Shown one piece after another: positions 49,843 through 58,927 of a DNA stretch of 64,000 nucleotides (position 1 is its first letter; each line of letters starts with the position of its first letter). The translations under genes were made by a program, and so were the position numbers. Origin of the DNA: Acetobacteraceae bacterium H6797 (GTDB lineage Bacteria > Pseudomonadota > Alphaproteobacteria > Acetobacterales > Acetobacteraceae); the NCBI GenBank assembly GCA_015223225.1, contig JADFCQ010000002.1, positions 62,001-126,000 on the forward strand, read 5' to 3'. The notes below the pieces were generated by a model. It did no database searches. It was given only the letters and a program-made list of their open reading frames with translations, and was not told the origin of the DNA.

Positions 49843-50895
49843 TCAGTTCTCGGGCCGGATGTCGGCGTCGCGGATCAGTCGGCTGAGCTTCGCGGTTTCG
49901 GTTGCGACGAAGGCGCGGAACTCCTCGGCAGACATCGGTGCTGCCTCGGCACCCTGCTCCGCCAGTTTGCGCACCAGCGCCGGGTCGCGCAGCGCTTGGG
50001 TGGCGGCCGCGTTAAGCCGCTCCAGCACCGCGGCCGGCGTTCCGGCGGGCGCGAAGAGGCCGTACCAATTCGGCAGGTCGTACGAGGCTAGAGCCGGCGT
50101 TTCGGCGAGTGCCGGGACGTCGGGCATACTCGGCAGGCGGTTGCGGGATGTCACGCCGATCGGCCGCACCTTGCCGTCACGGATCAGAGGCAGCAGTGCA
50201 GGCGCTCCCGCATAGGTCATGCTGACCCGGCCCGCCGCCACATCGCCGAGGGTGGAACCGGTGCCACGATAGGGGACATGAATGGTGTCCACCTTTGCCA
50301 GCCGGTTGAACAATTCGCCGTTCAGATGCTGGAGATTGCCTACGCCGGAGCTGGCATAGCTCAGTCCGCCAGGGTCTTTCTGAGCCAGCGCGATCAGCTC
50401 CGCCGCAGTATGGGCAGGCACGGAACTGGAGACCACGAGGAGGTTCGGCACGCGCGTCGCCAGGGTGATCGGCATAAGATTCTTGGCAGGATCGTAGGGC
50501 AGGTTCTTGCCGTAGAGCGCCGGCGCCGCCGCGATCTCGCCCGCCGAGGCGAGTAGGATGGTGTAGCCGTCCGCAGTTGCCTGCGCGACCGTCTGCGCCC
50601 CGAGCTGGCCGCCCGCGCCACCCTTGTTCTCGATGACCAGGGGTATCGCTCCGCCAGGGCTGAGAGCCATGCGCATCGGCTCGGCCAAGAGGCGCGCCAC
50701 GATGTCCACTCCACCGCCTGGCGCGAAGGGGACGATCAGCCGTACCGGCCGGTCGGGATAGCTGGGCTGGGCTCGCGCTGCCGATATGGGACCCAGTGTC
50801 AGAGCGCCCATCCCGGCGGCGGCGGCACAGAACAGTTGCCGCCGAGTTGCCTGAGCGAGCGGCAAGCTTTCTCGGCTGGCTGCAAAAATAGCCAC
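49843..50895 (-). CDS. Tripartite tricarboxylate transporter substrate-binding protein (Bug family)
   Basis: The 350-residue protein has a twin-arginine-type signal (ATRRQLFCAAAAGMGALTLG, cut after ARAQ) and the Bug fold: YPDRPVRLIVPFAPGGGVDI (about 45-64), VIENKGGAGGQLG and VPNWYGLFAPAG. It captures carboxylates in the periplasm for a TctAB membrane pair, which is not in the window. The GTG start at 50895 has GGAGG seven bases upstream and is preferred to the distant upstream frame. It starts 11 bases before the lactonase gene and diverges from the GntR gene. Confidence 0.87.
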   Translation of the reverse strand: MAIFAASRESLPLAQATRRQLFCAAAAGMGALTLGPISAARAQPSYPDRPVRLIVPFAPGGGVDIVARLLAEPMRMALSPGGAIPLVIENKGGAGGQLGAQTVAQATADGYTILLASAGEIAAAPALYGKNLPYDPAKNLMPITLATRVPNLLVVSSSVPAHTAAELIALAQKDPGGLSYASSGVGNLQHLNGELFNRLAKVDTIHVPYRGTGSTLGDVAAGRVSMTYAGAPALLPLIRDGKVRPIGVTSRNRLPSMPDVPALAETPALASYDLPNWYGLFAPAGTPAAVLERLNAAATQALRDPALVRKLAEQGAEAAPMSAEEFRAFVATETAKLSRLIRDADIRPEN

Positions 50896-51103
50896 GGCGT
50901 TCCTCCATTTGTTGATCTTGATGGAGTCGTGCATTTTTTGATCAATAAATGCAAATGGATTTTCGCCCACGCCAACGTGGCCGCCGGCCGGTGCCCTCGC
51001 TTCGGGAAACCCCGGCGCCGTTGATCGGGAGAGCCTTGCGAAAGCCATGTGGGATAAGGAAAAGGGTGCGGAGACTGTCCCGTCAGACAGTCGAAAGGGA
51101 GAA

Positions 51104-52030
51104 ATGGCTCTGGTTAAGCCGGTGAGCGACATAACGAAACGGACGCCAGGACGCGCGGTGACCGAGGCGGCCGGCACAATCGCCGCCTTGGTGGCAGACG
51201 GCACCCTGAAGCCGGGAGACCGCCTGCTCGCGCAGCGGCTCGCCGATCAGCTCGGGGTGTCACGCTTCCCCATCGGACAGGCGATGCGCCTCCTCGCGGA
51301 GCGCGGCCTGCTGACCGCTGACCCCGGCCGTGGCTTCATCGTTGCCAGGAACGCGCCCGACCATGTCGAGGACTGTCGGGAGGAGGTGGGCGGCGACGAT
51401 GTGTCCACCGCCTATTTCCGCATTGCCGAGGACCGGCTGAACGGCGTGCTGCCCGACCGTGTCTCGGAGCAGGTCATGCGGGAGCGCTACGGTTTGGCGA
51501 GAGGGCAGCTCGCGCAGCTCCTCAGCCGCATCTCCACCGAGGGCTGGGCAGAGCGGCGCCCCGGCTATGGCTGGAACTTCTCGGCGGTGCTGACCACACC
51601 GGCCTCGCTGGAACAGAGCTACCGATTGCGGATGGCAATCGAACCGGCGAGCCTGCTGGAGCCGGGCTATCACTTGCATAAGGACGTTCTGGCCCGATGC
51701 CGCGCCGTTGAAGAGCGGTTGCTCGACGGCGGGATCGAGACGATGAGCGCCGATACCCTTTACGAACGTGGCGTGCGCTTCCACGAAGCGATTGTCGGCG
51801 CCTCCGGCAACCCGTTCTTTCTGGAGACGCTGAAGCGGGTGAACCGCATCCGGCGCCTCCTGGTCTACCGGTCGCTCACGGATCGCAGCCGATACCGCCA
51901 GCAGGCTATCGAACACCTCCAGATTCTCGACCTGCTGGAACTCGGCGCTCAGGAAGAGGCGGCGGAATTGCTGCGCAAACATCTGGAGGGCGTGAAGGAG
52001 AAGCTCGCCGCCATGCCCAGCCGTTCGTGA
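51104..52030 (+). CDS. GntR-family regulator with two wHTH domains and an FCD domain
   Basis: The 308-residue protein has a first winged helix (about 22-85: GTLKPGDRLLAQRLADQLGV; SRFPIGQAMRLLAERGLL), a second wHTH-like unit (about 108-170: LNGVLPDRVSEQVMRERYGL; ARGQLAQLLSRISTEGWAE), and a helical FCD ligand domain with RLRMAIEPASLLEPGY and VRFHEAIVGASGNPFF. Two DNA-binding units in one GntR protein is unusual. AGGGAGAA precedes the ATG. It diverges from the binding-protein/lactonase/dehydrogenase unit and is its likely regulator. Confidence 0.86.
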   Translation: MALVKPVSDITKRTPGRAVTEAAGTIAALVADGTLKPGDRLLAQRLADQLGVSRFPIGQAMRLLAERGLLTADPGRGFIVARNAPDHVEDCREEVGGDDVSTAYFRIAEDRLNGVLPDRVSEQVMRERYGLARGQLAQLLSRISTEGWAERRPGYGWNFSAVLTTPASLEQSYRLRMAIEPASLLEPGYHLHKDVLARCRAVEERLLDGGIETMSADTLYERGVRFHEAIVGASGNPFFLETLKRVNRIRRLLVYRSLTDRSRYRQQAIEHLQILDLLELGAQEEAAELLRKHLEGVKEKLAAMPSRS

Positions 52031-52226
52031 AGGCTTCGCCTTCACGCTGCCAGGAGGTCTCAGCCGCGGTCATACGGATCTTTCTGGCCCTCCTCTGTCG
52101 GCAACCTTTGCGATCACCGGCCCATCGGTAGAGCCGGCGAGCAAGTGCGTGACCGCGCAGCGCCGCACATCGCCGGCGGATCTCTCTCACAGCCAAAAAA
52201 GCAGCGTTGGATCGTAACGCTACATT

Positions 52227-52245
52227 GCAAATAATTCTCATTTTC
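52227..52245 (+). promoter_or_regulatory. Fur-box-like site upstream of the FecI-type sigma gene
   Basis: GCAAATAATTCTCATTTTC at 52227-52245 resembles the Fur 19-bp consensus with the ATTCTCATT core that is typical of bacterial iron-regulated promoters. It lies 14-32 bases before the GTG start of the sigma gene. Repression by Fur when iron is plentiful is the likely function. Confidence 0.55.
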
Positions 52246-52258
52246 ATACAATCAAGCC

Positions 52259-52780
52259 GTGTACGATCTGGCTCTCCCCTATCAATGGCTCGACCGCCTG
52301 TTCCGCAAGGAACAGCGGCGACTACAGCGACGACTGACACGCTGGGTCGGGTGCGAGGCCAGTGCGGAGGACGTACTGCAGGATACATTCCTGCGCCTCG
52401 CCAGCAGCCCCAGCGCGGCCTCGGCCGATAATCCCAGCGCCTATCTTGGGCGTGCGGCCCATCATGCCATGGTCGACAGGCTCCGCGGGCCAGCCGGGAG
52501 GCCGTCCGGTCAGGAAGCCCTGGATGAGCAGATGGCAAGCCCGGAGCCCCTGCCGGACACGGTGCTAGAGCATCGGGACCGGGTGCGCCGCTTTGCCGCC
52601 GCCATTCAGTCGCTGCCCGCCGCCCAGCAGGCCATGATCATCGCCGCACGCGTCGACGGGTTGAGCTACGCCGCCATTGCCGAGCGCCACGGCACCAGCC
52701 CGGCTGCCGTCGAGAAAACCATTGCCCGTGCCCTAAAGCGCATCGCCTTGGCGATGGGCGAGCACGAAGCCTCGCCCTGA
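52259..52780 (+). CDS. FecI-type extracytoplasmic-function sigma factor
   Basis: The 173-residue protein has sigma-70 region 2 (GCEASAEDVLQDTFLRLASS, about 31-50, then AYLGRAAHHAMVDRLR) and region 4 (AARVDGLSYAAIAERHGTSP, about 125-145). No region 3 exists, as in ECF factors. With FecR and an STN-containing receptor downstream it forms a FecI/FecR-type cell-surface signalling system for ferric siderophore. The GTG start lacks a ribosome site, so expression may be low or the start could be slightly off. Confidence 0.9.
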   Translation: MYDLALPYQWLDRLFRKEQRRLQRRLTRWVGCEASAEDVLQDTFLRLASSPSAASADNPSAYLGRAAHHAMVDRLRGPAGRPSGQEALDEQMASPEPLPDTVLEHRDRVRRFAAAIQSLPAAQQAMIIAARVDGLSYAAIAERHGTSPAAVEKTIARALKRIALAMGEHEASP

Positions 52781-52781
52781 C

Positions 52782-53738
52782 ATGCTGGCTGTGGGATATC
52801 AGGCGGCCGTGGGCAAGCAGGACCAGGATCTGGAACAACAGGCAGCGCGCTGGGCCGCACGGCTGGCCGAGAATGCCGCCCCGCTGTCATCGGCCGAGCG
52901 CGACGCCCTGGATGCCTGGTGCGGCGCCGATCCGGCCCATGCCCGCCGGCTCGAGCATTACTGCACCCTCTGGGAAGACCCGGCCTTCATCGAAGCCGCC
53001 CAGGCCATCCGGGGCCGTCCGACCCGCCCGTCACGGCGCGGGCTGATGATGGGCGCGGGCAGCGCCATGCTGGGGGTGGCGGGCCTTGCCTGGATGGGGC
53101 GGGCGCCTCTGCGCCGTGCCCTGGCTGATGCCTCGACCGGCCCCGGCGAGATCGTCACCCTGCCTGCGCTGCCCGGCGGCGGGCGGCTGATGCTCGATAC
53201 CGCCAGCGCGGTGGATCTTCCAGGGTCCGGCCGCGTCTCGCTCGTTGCCGGCGCCTTGCGGCTCGATCTTCCCGGTGGTGCGGAGGCCATTGCCCTGGGC
53301 GGCCGCTGGAGCCGTTGGCAAGTCGCGCCGGGCAGCGTCCTCGCTCTTCGCCGCCATGCCGGGGAAGAGCGCCTGGCCGTTATCGAGGGCCGCGCCTCTG
53401 CCGCCGATGGCTTGGTGGCGAGCGCAGGAACTGGCGTTACCTGGCGCGACGCGGGGCCTGGAAGGCCGCGCAACTTGAGCCTTGCCGAGCGCGACGCCGT
53501 GGAAGGCTTCGCAGATGGCTGGCGGCTTTTCGAGGCGGCGCCGCTGCGCGAGGTTGCCGCCGAGGTGGCGCGCTATATGCCGGGCGTTCTTCTGGTCGAC
53601 GACGTGGCCGGCAGCCTGCGCGTCTCCGGCCGCTACAGGCTTCGGCAGCCGGAGGCCGTGCTGACCCTGCTCACTCAGTCCCTGCCGATCCGGCTGCGGC
53701 GTTTCGGGCCGTTACTGGCTCGTCTCGAAGCTGCGTGA
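52782..53738 (+). CDS. FecR-family anti-sigma/activator protein
   Basis: The 318-residue protein has an N-terminal cytosolic segment with the WAARL motif of anti-sigma regions, a membrane helix (about 83-103) preceded by PSRRGLMMGAG, and a periplasmic FecR domain (STGPGEIVTLPALPGGGRLM; then GSVLALRRHAGEERLAVIEG) ending in a STN-like module. FecR relays the receptor signal to the sigma factor. It follows the sigma gene by one base and precedes the receptor. Confidence 0.88.
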   Translation: MLAVGYQAAVGKQDQDLEQQAARWAARLAENAAPLSSAERDALDAWCGADPAHARRLEHYCTLWEDPAFIEAAQAIRGRPTRPSRRGLMMGAGSAMLGVAGLAWMGRAPLRRALADASTGPGEIVTLPALPGGGRLMLDTASAVDLPGSGRVSLVAGALRLDLPGGAEAIALGGRWSRWQVAPGSVLALRRHAGEERLAVIEGRASAADGLVASAGTGVTWRDAGPGRPRNLSLAERDAVEGFADGWRLFEAAPLREVAAEVARYMPGVLLVDDVAGSLRVSGRYRLRQPEAVLTLLTQSLPIRLRRFGPLLARLEAA

Positions 53739-53835
53739 AGATTTTTATGCGCGGGCCTGTCGGATCGGCTGCGCTCATCCCGTCTGAGACATCGAGGGCG
53801 TCGCAGGCGCCGGGGTGTGTCGAGGGATAGAAGCG

Positions 53836-56223
53836 TTGAATTCTTTCTGGGGTGGGCGCTGGGCCATGGTGCCGGCGCTGATGCTGACGGTGGGCGCTAC
53901 GGGCGCCGAAGCGCAGACGCAGCAATTCGCCATCGCGGCCCAGCCGCTTTCCGGCGCGCTTGCGCAATTCTCCCGCGCGACGGGCTTGCAGGCCAGCGCT
54001 TCGGCCGCCCTGCTGGAGGGCCGCCGTTCACCGGGGGTGACGGGCAATCTGGCTGCGGAAGAGGCGCTGCGGCGGCTTCTGACCGGGTCGGGCCTCGGCG
54101 GCCGGATAGAGGGCGGCGCCATTCTCCTCACCGTGCTGCCACCCGCCCCGGCGGACACGGCGCAGCTACCGGTGCTGGACGTGACGGCGTCGCAGGGCGG
54201 CCGCTGGGCCGCGCAAGGCTTCGTCGTGGAGGACAGCGCCGTCGGCAGCAAGACCGATACGCCCCTCATCGAGACGCCGCAGGCCATCAATGTCGTCACC
54301 CGCGCCGAGATGGAGGCGCAGGGTTCGGAGAACGTCACCGAGGCGCTGCGCTACACGCCGGGCGTCGTCAGTCAATATGGCGGCACCGATCTTCGCTATG
54401 ACTGGCTGACGGTGCGCGGCTTCACCCCGCCGATCCGCTATCTCGACGGGCTCCGCCTCCCCTTCGGCGCACGCGGCTATGCGCAGCCACGCATCGAATC
54501 CTACGGGCTCGAGCGCATCGAGATGCTGAAGGGCCCGGCTTCGGCTCTCTATGGCCAAAGCTCGCCCGGCGGGTTGCTGAACATGGTAAGCCGCCGGCCC
54601 GAAAGCGTGCCGCAGAACGAGGTGGCGCTCCAGGCCGGCAGCCATGACCGCTTCCAGGGCGCCTTCGACTTCACGGGCCCCATCGGCGACGACGGCCGCT
54701 TCAGCTATCGCCTGACCGGCCTCGCGCGCACGAGCAATGCCGAGACCGATTTCCTCGACGAGGACCGCTTCTACATCGCGCCCTCGATCACCTGGCGGCC
54801 GGATGCCGATACGAGCCTGACTTTCCTCTCACAGTATCAGCGCATCCATTCCAACGGCGGCGGCGCGCCGCAGGCCCTGCCGGCGATAGGCACGCTTTAC
54901 CCTAGCCCCAACGGCACCATTCCGCGCAACCGCTCGCTCGGCGAGCCGGGCTATGACGAATTCCGCAGCGAGCAGCTGATGCTCGGCTATGCTTTCGAGA
55001 AGCGCCTGAGCGATGTCTGGCAATTCCGCCAGAACTTCCGCTACAGCCACGTCGATACGGATAGCCAGCGCGTCCAGGCGTATATGATGGACTCGCCGCG
55101 CAATCTCGTCCGCTACTACTGGGCTTTCCCGGAAATCTCCGACGTCTACACCATCGACAACCAGGCCCAGGCCGATTTCACGACCGGCGCGGTGCGGCAT
55201 CGCCTGCTCCTCGGCCTCGATGTGCAGCGGGAGGATACGGTCTATGAGGAAAGCCAGCTCAGCCTTCTCCCGACCTTCGACATCTTCAACCCCAGCTACG
55301 GCCTGCACCTTCATCGCCCGCCCAAGGCGACGCGCATCACCCAGGGCCGCACCCAGACAGGCCTCTATGCGCAGGATGAGCTGCGCTACGACCGCTGGAT
55401 CCTGACGATCGGCGGCCGCTATGACTGGGCCGAGGCGAAGACCAACAACTATACCTTCGCCTCCGGCGCGACGAGCATCATCAAGCAGGATGACGGCGCC
55501 TTCAGTGGCCGCATCGGCCTCGTCTATCGCTTCGACAACGGCTTCGCGCCCTATGTCAGCTACGCGACATCCTTCCAGCCGACATCAGGCACGGATGCTG
55601 GCGGCAAGCCCTTCGATCCCTCAACGGGGAGGCAATACGAGGCCGGCCTGCGCTATCAGCCGACGAACATCAACCTTTATGCCTCGCTCTCGGCCTTTCA
55701 CATCACGCAGCAGAATGTCCTCTCGCCGGCCAGCAACGGCTCCAGCATCCAGACGGGTGAGGCGGAGTCGCGCGGCATCGAGTTCGAGGCCAAGACCAGC
55801 ATTGCTGAAGGGCTGAACATCTCCGCTTCCTATGCCTATACCGAGACGGAGGTGACGCGTTCGAGCCCTGCCCGCGTGGGCAAGCAGCTGCCTTTCGCGC
55901 CCAATCATCAAGCCGCACTCTGGGCTGACTACCGCTTCCGCGACACGGTTCTGCCCGGCCTCGGCATTGGCGGCGGCTACCGCTACATCGGCGGTTCCTA
56001 TGGTGACGTGAACAACGCCTATCGCACCAAAGGTGTCGGCCTCGTCGACATGAGTCTGCGTTACGACCTGGGCGCGGCCGTGCCGAAGCTCGAAGGCACC
56101 TCGCTGACGGTCAGCGCGCTGAACCTCTTCGACAAGCAATATGTCTCAAGCTGCATCGGACCGACCGGCTGCTATTGGGGCATGGGGCGCACGGTGCTTG
56201 CGACGGTGAAGTATCGTTGGTGA
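53836..56223 (+). CDS. TonB-dependent siderophore receptor with STN signalling domain
   Basis: The roughly 795-residue protein has an N-terminal signal peptide, an STN domain (about 30-110: FAIAAQPLSGALAQFSRATG; LRRLLTGSGLGGRIEGG), a plug domain (about 120-260: TPLIETPQAINVVTRAEME; GGTDLRYDWLTVRGF) and a 22-strand barrel ending in an aromatic residue (TVKYRW). The STN domain marks a transducer that contacts FecR. Ligand cannot be read; homology to ferrichrome/hydroxamate receptors is likely given the FhuF-type reductase nearby. The start is set at TTG 53836 (GAGGG upstream); GTG at 53815 and ATG at 53866 are alternatives. Confidence 0.88.
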   Translation: MNSFWGGRWAMVPALMLTVGATGAEAQTQQFAIAAQPLSGALAQFSRATGLQASASAALLEGRRSPGVTGNLAAEEALRRLLTGSGLGGRIEGGAILLTVLPPAPADTAQLPVLDVTASQGGRWAAQGFVVEDSAVGSKTDTPLIETPQAINVVTRAEMEAQGSENVTEALRYTPGVVSQYGGTDLRYDWLTVRGFTPPIRYLDGLRLPFGARGYAQPRIESYGLERIEMLKGPASALYGQSSPGGLLNMVSRRPESVPQNEVALQAGSHDRFQGAFDFTGPIGDDGRFSYRLTGLARTSNAETDFLDEDRFYIAPSITWRPDADTSLTFLSQYQRIHSNGGGAPQALPAIGTLYPSPNGTIPRNRSLGEPGYDEFRSEQLMLGYAFEKRLSDVWQFRQNFRYSHVDTDSQRVQAYMMDSPRNLVRYYWAFPEISDVYTIDNQAQADFTTGAVRHRLLLGLDVQREDTVYEESQLSLLPTFDIFNPSYGLHLHRPPKATRITQGRTQTGLYAQDELRYDRWILTIGGRYDWAEAKTNNYTFASGATSIIKQDDGAFSGRIGLVYRFDNGFAPYVSYATSFQPTSGTDAGGKPFDPSTGRQYEAGLRYQPTNINLYASLSAFHITQQNVLSPASNGSSIQTGEAESRGIEFEAKTSIAEGLNISASYAYTETEVTRSSPARVGKQLPFAPNHQAALWADYRFRDTVLPGLGIGGGYRYIGGSYGDVNNAYRTKGVGLVDMSLRYDLGAAVPKLEGTSLTVSALNLFDKQYVSSCIGPTGCYWGMGRTVLATVKYRW

Positions 56224-57314
56224 TGATCTCCCGGCGCACTCTCCTGGCTGCCCCATTGCTCGTGCCGGCCATGGCGCGGGCACAGGCGACCTTCCCGGCC
56301 GAGGTGACGGATCTGCTGGGGCGGCGCGTTGCCATCCCAGCCGCCCCGCGCCGCATTCTCCTCGGCGACGGCTTCCAACTCTTGACGCTCTCGCTGCTGC
56401 ATCCCGATCCGGTGTCGATGCTGGCAGGATGGGCGGGCAATCTGCGCAATCTCGACGCCGGCTTGCACGACGGTTTCCGTCATCGCTTTCCCGCGTTGGA
56501 TCGGCTGCCGGTGATCGGCTCGGCGGAGGCAGCCTTGGCTCTGGGGCCGGATCTCGTCATCTTCAGCGCTTGGCAGGCCAGCTCGGCCGAAACGCAAGCT
56601 ATTCTGGCAGCGCTGGAGAAGGCTGGCGTGCCGGTCGTCTTCATCGATTTCTTTCTCCAGCCATTGCGCAACACCAAGGTGAGCCTCCGGCTGCTGGGGC
56701 AGCTGCTCGGCCGCCAGGAACAGGCCGAGGCCTTCATCACCTTCATCGCGGGCAATATGGCAGGCGTCACGACAGGTATGGCCGGGGCACCGCCGGGCCC
56801 GACGGTTCTCTTGCATGCGCATGCGGGGCGCTGGGCCTGCTGCTGGTCCGCTGGGAGTGGGGGCGTCGGGGAATACCTTTCGCTGCTGGGTGCGCGAAAT
56901 ATCGGCGCCCCGCTGTTTCCCGGCCCGGCGGGCGGTGCCTTAAACCTGGAATACGTCATCACCGCCGATCCAGAGGTTTACATCGCCACCGGGCGTCCTA
57001 TGGCCGGAGCGGCCGGCGGTATCTCGATCGGGCCGGGTGTCGCCGCGGGCACTGTGCAGGCCGATCTTCGCCGCGTCATCGCCGCACCGGGGCTCGATGG
57101 GCTGGCGGCCATTCGGACAGGGCGCGTTCACGCCCTATGGAACTTCTTCAGCGACAGCCCGCTCGGCATCGTCGCGCTGCTGGCGCTGGCGGGTTGGCTG
57201 AGGCCGGATCGATTCAGCACGGCCGCCGCCGGCAAGGCCTTCGACGAGATCAACGCCAGCTTTGCCGCCTTGCCTTTTGAGGGGACTTTCTTCGCTGACC
57301 TAAAGTGGGCCTGA
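56223..57314 (+). CDS. Siderophore ABC transporter substrate-binding protein
   Basis: The 363-residue protein has a twin-arginine-like signal (SRRTLLAAPLLVPAMARAQ) and a class III periplasmic binding fold (FecB/BtuF type): VTDLLGRRVAIPAAPRRIL, VIGSAEAALALGPDLVI and LLGARNIGAPLF. The ATG overlaps the receptor stop by one base. It would pass the ferric siderophore to a FecCD-type permease; the FhuB-like permease gene on the opposite strand is only a fragment. Confidence 0.85.
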   Translation: MISRRTLLAAPLLVPAMARAQATFPAEVTDLLGRRVAIPAAPRRILLGDGFQLLTLSLLHPDPVSMLAGWAGNLRNLDAGLHDGFRHRFPALDRLPVIGSAEAALALGPDLVIFSAWQASSAETQAILAALEKAGVPVVFIDFFLQPLRNTKVSLRLLGQLLGRQEQAEAFITFIAGNMAGVTTGMAGAPPGPTVLLHAHAGRWACCWSAGSGGVGEYLSLLGARNIGAPLFPGPAGGALNLEYVITADPEVYIATGRPMAGAAGGISIGPGVAAGTVQADLRRVIAAPGLDGLAAIRTGRVHALWNFFSDSPLGIVALLALAGWLRPDRFSTAAAGKAFDEINASFAALPFEGTFFADLKWA

Positions 57315-57316
57315 AC

Positions 57317-57332
57317 GGGGCATTTCTGCCCC
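57317..57332. terminator. Short hairpin between convergent genes
   Basis: GGGGCA (57317-57322) pairs with TGCCCC (57327-57332) around TTTC, directly after the binding-protein gene. No T-run, so termination is weakly supported. Confidence 0.35.
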
Positions 57333-57422
57333 CCCTGCGGCATTTGGGGAGAGCCCTGTGCATCATCGAGAGGCGTGATTCAGATGATTACGCTTGGTGC
57401 CGCTTTCGCTGCCTTTCGAGCT

Positions 57423-58196
57423 TCAGGAAGGAAACGCAACCGCCCGACCTTGCGAGTCTGAGACCGCATCCATGCTCACGTCGTAGATCTCTCGCAGGAC
57501 CGAGCTCGCCATGAGCGTCGATGGAACGCCGCGATGTTTCAGTGCGCCGTTCCGCATCGCCAGGACGTCGTCGCAATACCGAGCGGCCATGTTGACGTCA
57601 TGCAACACGACGATGACGCTCAAGCCACGCTCCTGGCTCAACCGACGCACGAGCGAGAGAACTTCCACCTGATGGGCGATGTCCAACGCGGCGGTCGGCT
57701 CGTCGAGCAATAGGCAGCGCGCATCCTGCGCGAGGGTCATGGCCAGCCACGCACGCTGCCTTTCGCCGCCGGATAAGCTGTCCACCATTCGATCGGCAAG
57801 GGAGGTCATGTGGGTGATCTCAAGGGCTTCCTGAACCTTGAGGCGATCGGCCTCCCTGAAACGGCCGAGCGCGCCGTGCCAGGGGTAACGCCCCAGCGCG
57901 ACAAGTTCGCGCACCAGCATGCCTTCGGCGCTGGCAAGCTGCTGCGGCAGATAGGCGATGAGCCGCGCCAGCTCACGCTTCCCCCAAGCCTGCAAGGGTC
58001 GGCCCTGGAAGTCGATGCTGCCGCCCTGGGGCGACAACTGCCGTGCGAGCAGCTTGATCAGCGTGGACTTGCCCGAACCGTTATGGCCGAGCAGGCCGGT
58101 AACGCCCCCTGCCCCGATATCGAGCGTGAGCGATGAGAGGATTTGCTTCCCGCCTGCCGAAAAGGCGAGATCGCGAAGGCTGTAGAGTGGGGTCAT
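57423..58196 (-). CDS. Iron-siderophore ABC transporter ATPase (FecE/FhuC-like)
   Basis: The 257-residue protein has Walker A GLLGHNGSGKSTLIKL (about 34-49), signature VDSLSGGERQRAWLAMTLAQ-type LSGGERQR, Walker B CLLLDEPTAALD and the switch histidine after a VVLHDVNMAARY segment. It energises siderophore import. It overlaps fhuF by four bases, and the pair runs with the fhuB fragment on the minus strand, converging with the binding-protein gene. Confidence 0.92.
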   Translation of the reverse strand: MTPLYSLRDLAFSAGGKQILSSLTLDIGAGGVTGLLGHNGSGKSTLIKLLARQLSPQGGSIDFQGRPLQAWGKRELARLIAYLPQQLASAEGMLVRELVALGRYPWHGALGRFREADRLKVQEALEITHMTSLADRMVDSLSGGERQRAWLAMTLAQDARCLLLDEPTAALDIAHQVEVLSLVRRLSQERGLSVIVVLHDVNMAARYCDDVLAMRNGALKHRGVPSTLMASSVLREIYDVSMDAVSDSQGRAVAFPS

Positions 58197-58927
58197 GGCG
58201 CGCTAATCCTCGGCAGCGAGGGCAGTGGGCAGGTCGAGCACAGGTTCAGGCCGGGCAGCAGGTAGCGCAGGCAGCAGACCTTGCGCTTTCTGATCCGGCG
58301 TCCGTCCTGCTCAATGTAACGGATGGGGGCGAAAAGCGGGTTGGGGCGGCCGGAGGAAAGGTCGCGAACGGCCAGGAAGGCCCTTGCGGCAGTGAGGCCC
58401 GGAGCGCCGGGCATGGCCTGCTCGATCTGGCAGAGCACATTCTCGAAAAGATTGCCGGCATTGCTCCAGAACAGCCGCGGCGAGGCGCGGCTGACCTTGG
58501 CCAACACGCCGATGAGTGGCGCGAGATGGCCTTCCGTCAGCACGGCGAAGCGTTGGTTGGCATCGAGCTCTTCGAGCCGCTTGCCGTTGCCGGGCAGATG
58601 CACGGCCTCTGTCTCGCCGCCGGCAGCCATACGAATGGCGATATCCTCGAGCGACAAAGGAAGTTCGTGGTCAAGCAGCAGGTTCACAGCCAGGCCGCCG
58701 ACAAGCCAGGCAGCGAGATGGTGCTTGAACCAGAGGGAGGCGCAGCCACGAATATCCGGTGCATCGCCATAGCGCGTGCCGAAGCGGGCGAGGAGTGCGC
58801 GGAGCGTTTCCGGCTCCAGCAGTCTGGTGCCAGGCGGGGCTTCGCCCGTTGTATCCGGGGCCAGCAGGCGGCGCGCATAGGGGCCGAGTGGGCCGCCGAG
58901 CAGCGGTTGGAGAACGGGCAGTGTCAT
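58193..58927 (-). CDS. FhuF-like ferric siderophore reductase
   Basis: The 244-residue protein ends in the FhuF iron-sulfur motif CCLRYLLPGLNLCSTC (Cys-Cys-x10-Cys-x2-Cys), which holds a [2Fe-2S] cluster, and has the preceding NLLLDHELPLSLEDI and SAGNLFENVLCQIE segments. FhuF reduces ferric hydroxamates in the cytosol to release iron. It lies between the ATPase and the permease fragment, overlapping each by four bases, and indicates a hydroxamate-type siderophore, which is inference. Confidence 0.87.
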   Translation of the reverse strand: MTLPVLQPLLGGPLGPYARRLLAPDTTGEAPPGTRLLEPETLRALLARFGTRYGDAPDIRGCASLWFKHHLAAWLVGGLAVNLLLDHELPLSLEDIAIRMAAGGETEAVHLPGNGKRLEELDANQRFAVLTEGHLAPLIGVLAKVSRASPRLFWSNAGNLFENVLCQIEQAMPGAPGLTAARAFLAVRDLSSGRPNPLFAPIRYIEQDGRRIRKRKVCCLRYLLPGLNLCSTCPLPSLPRISAP

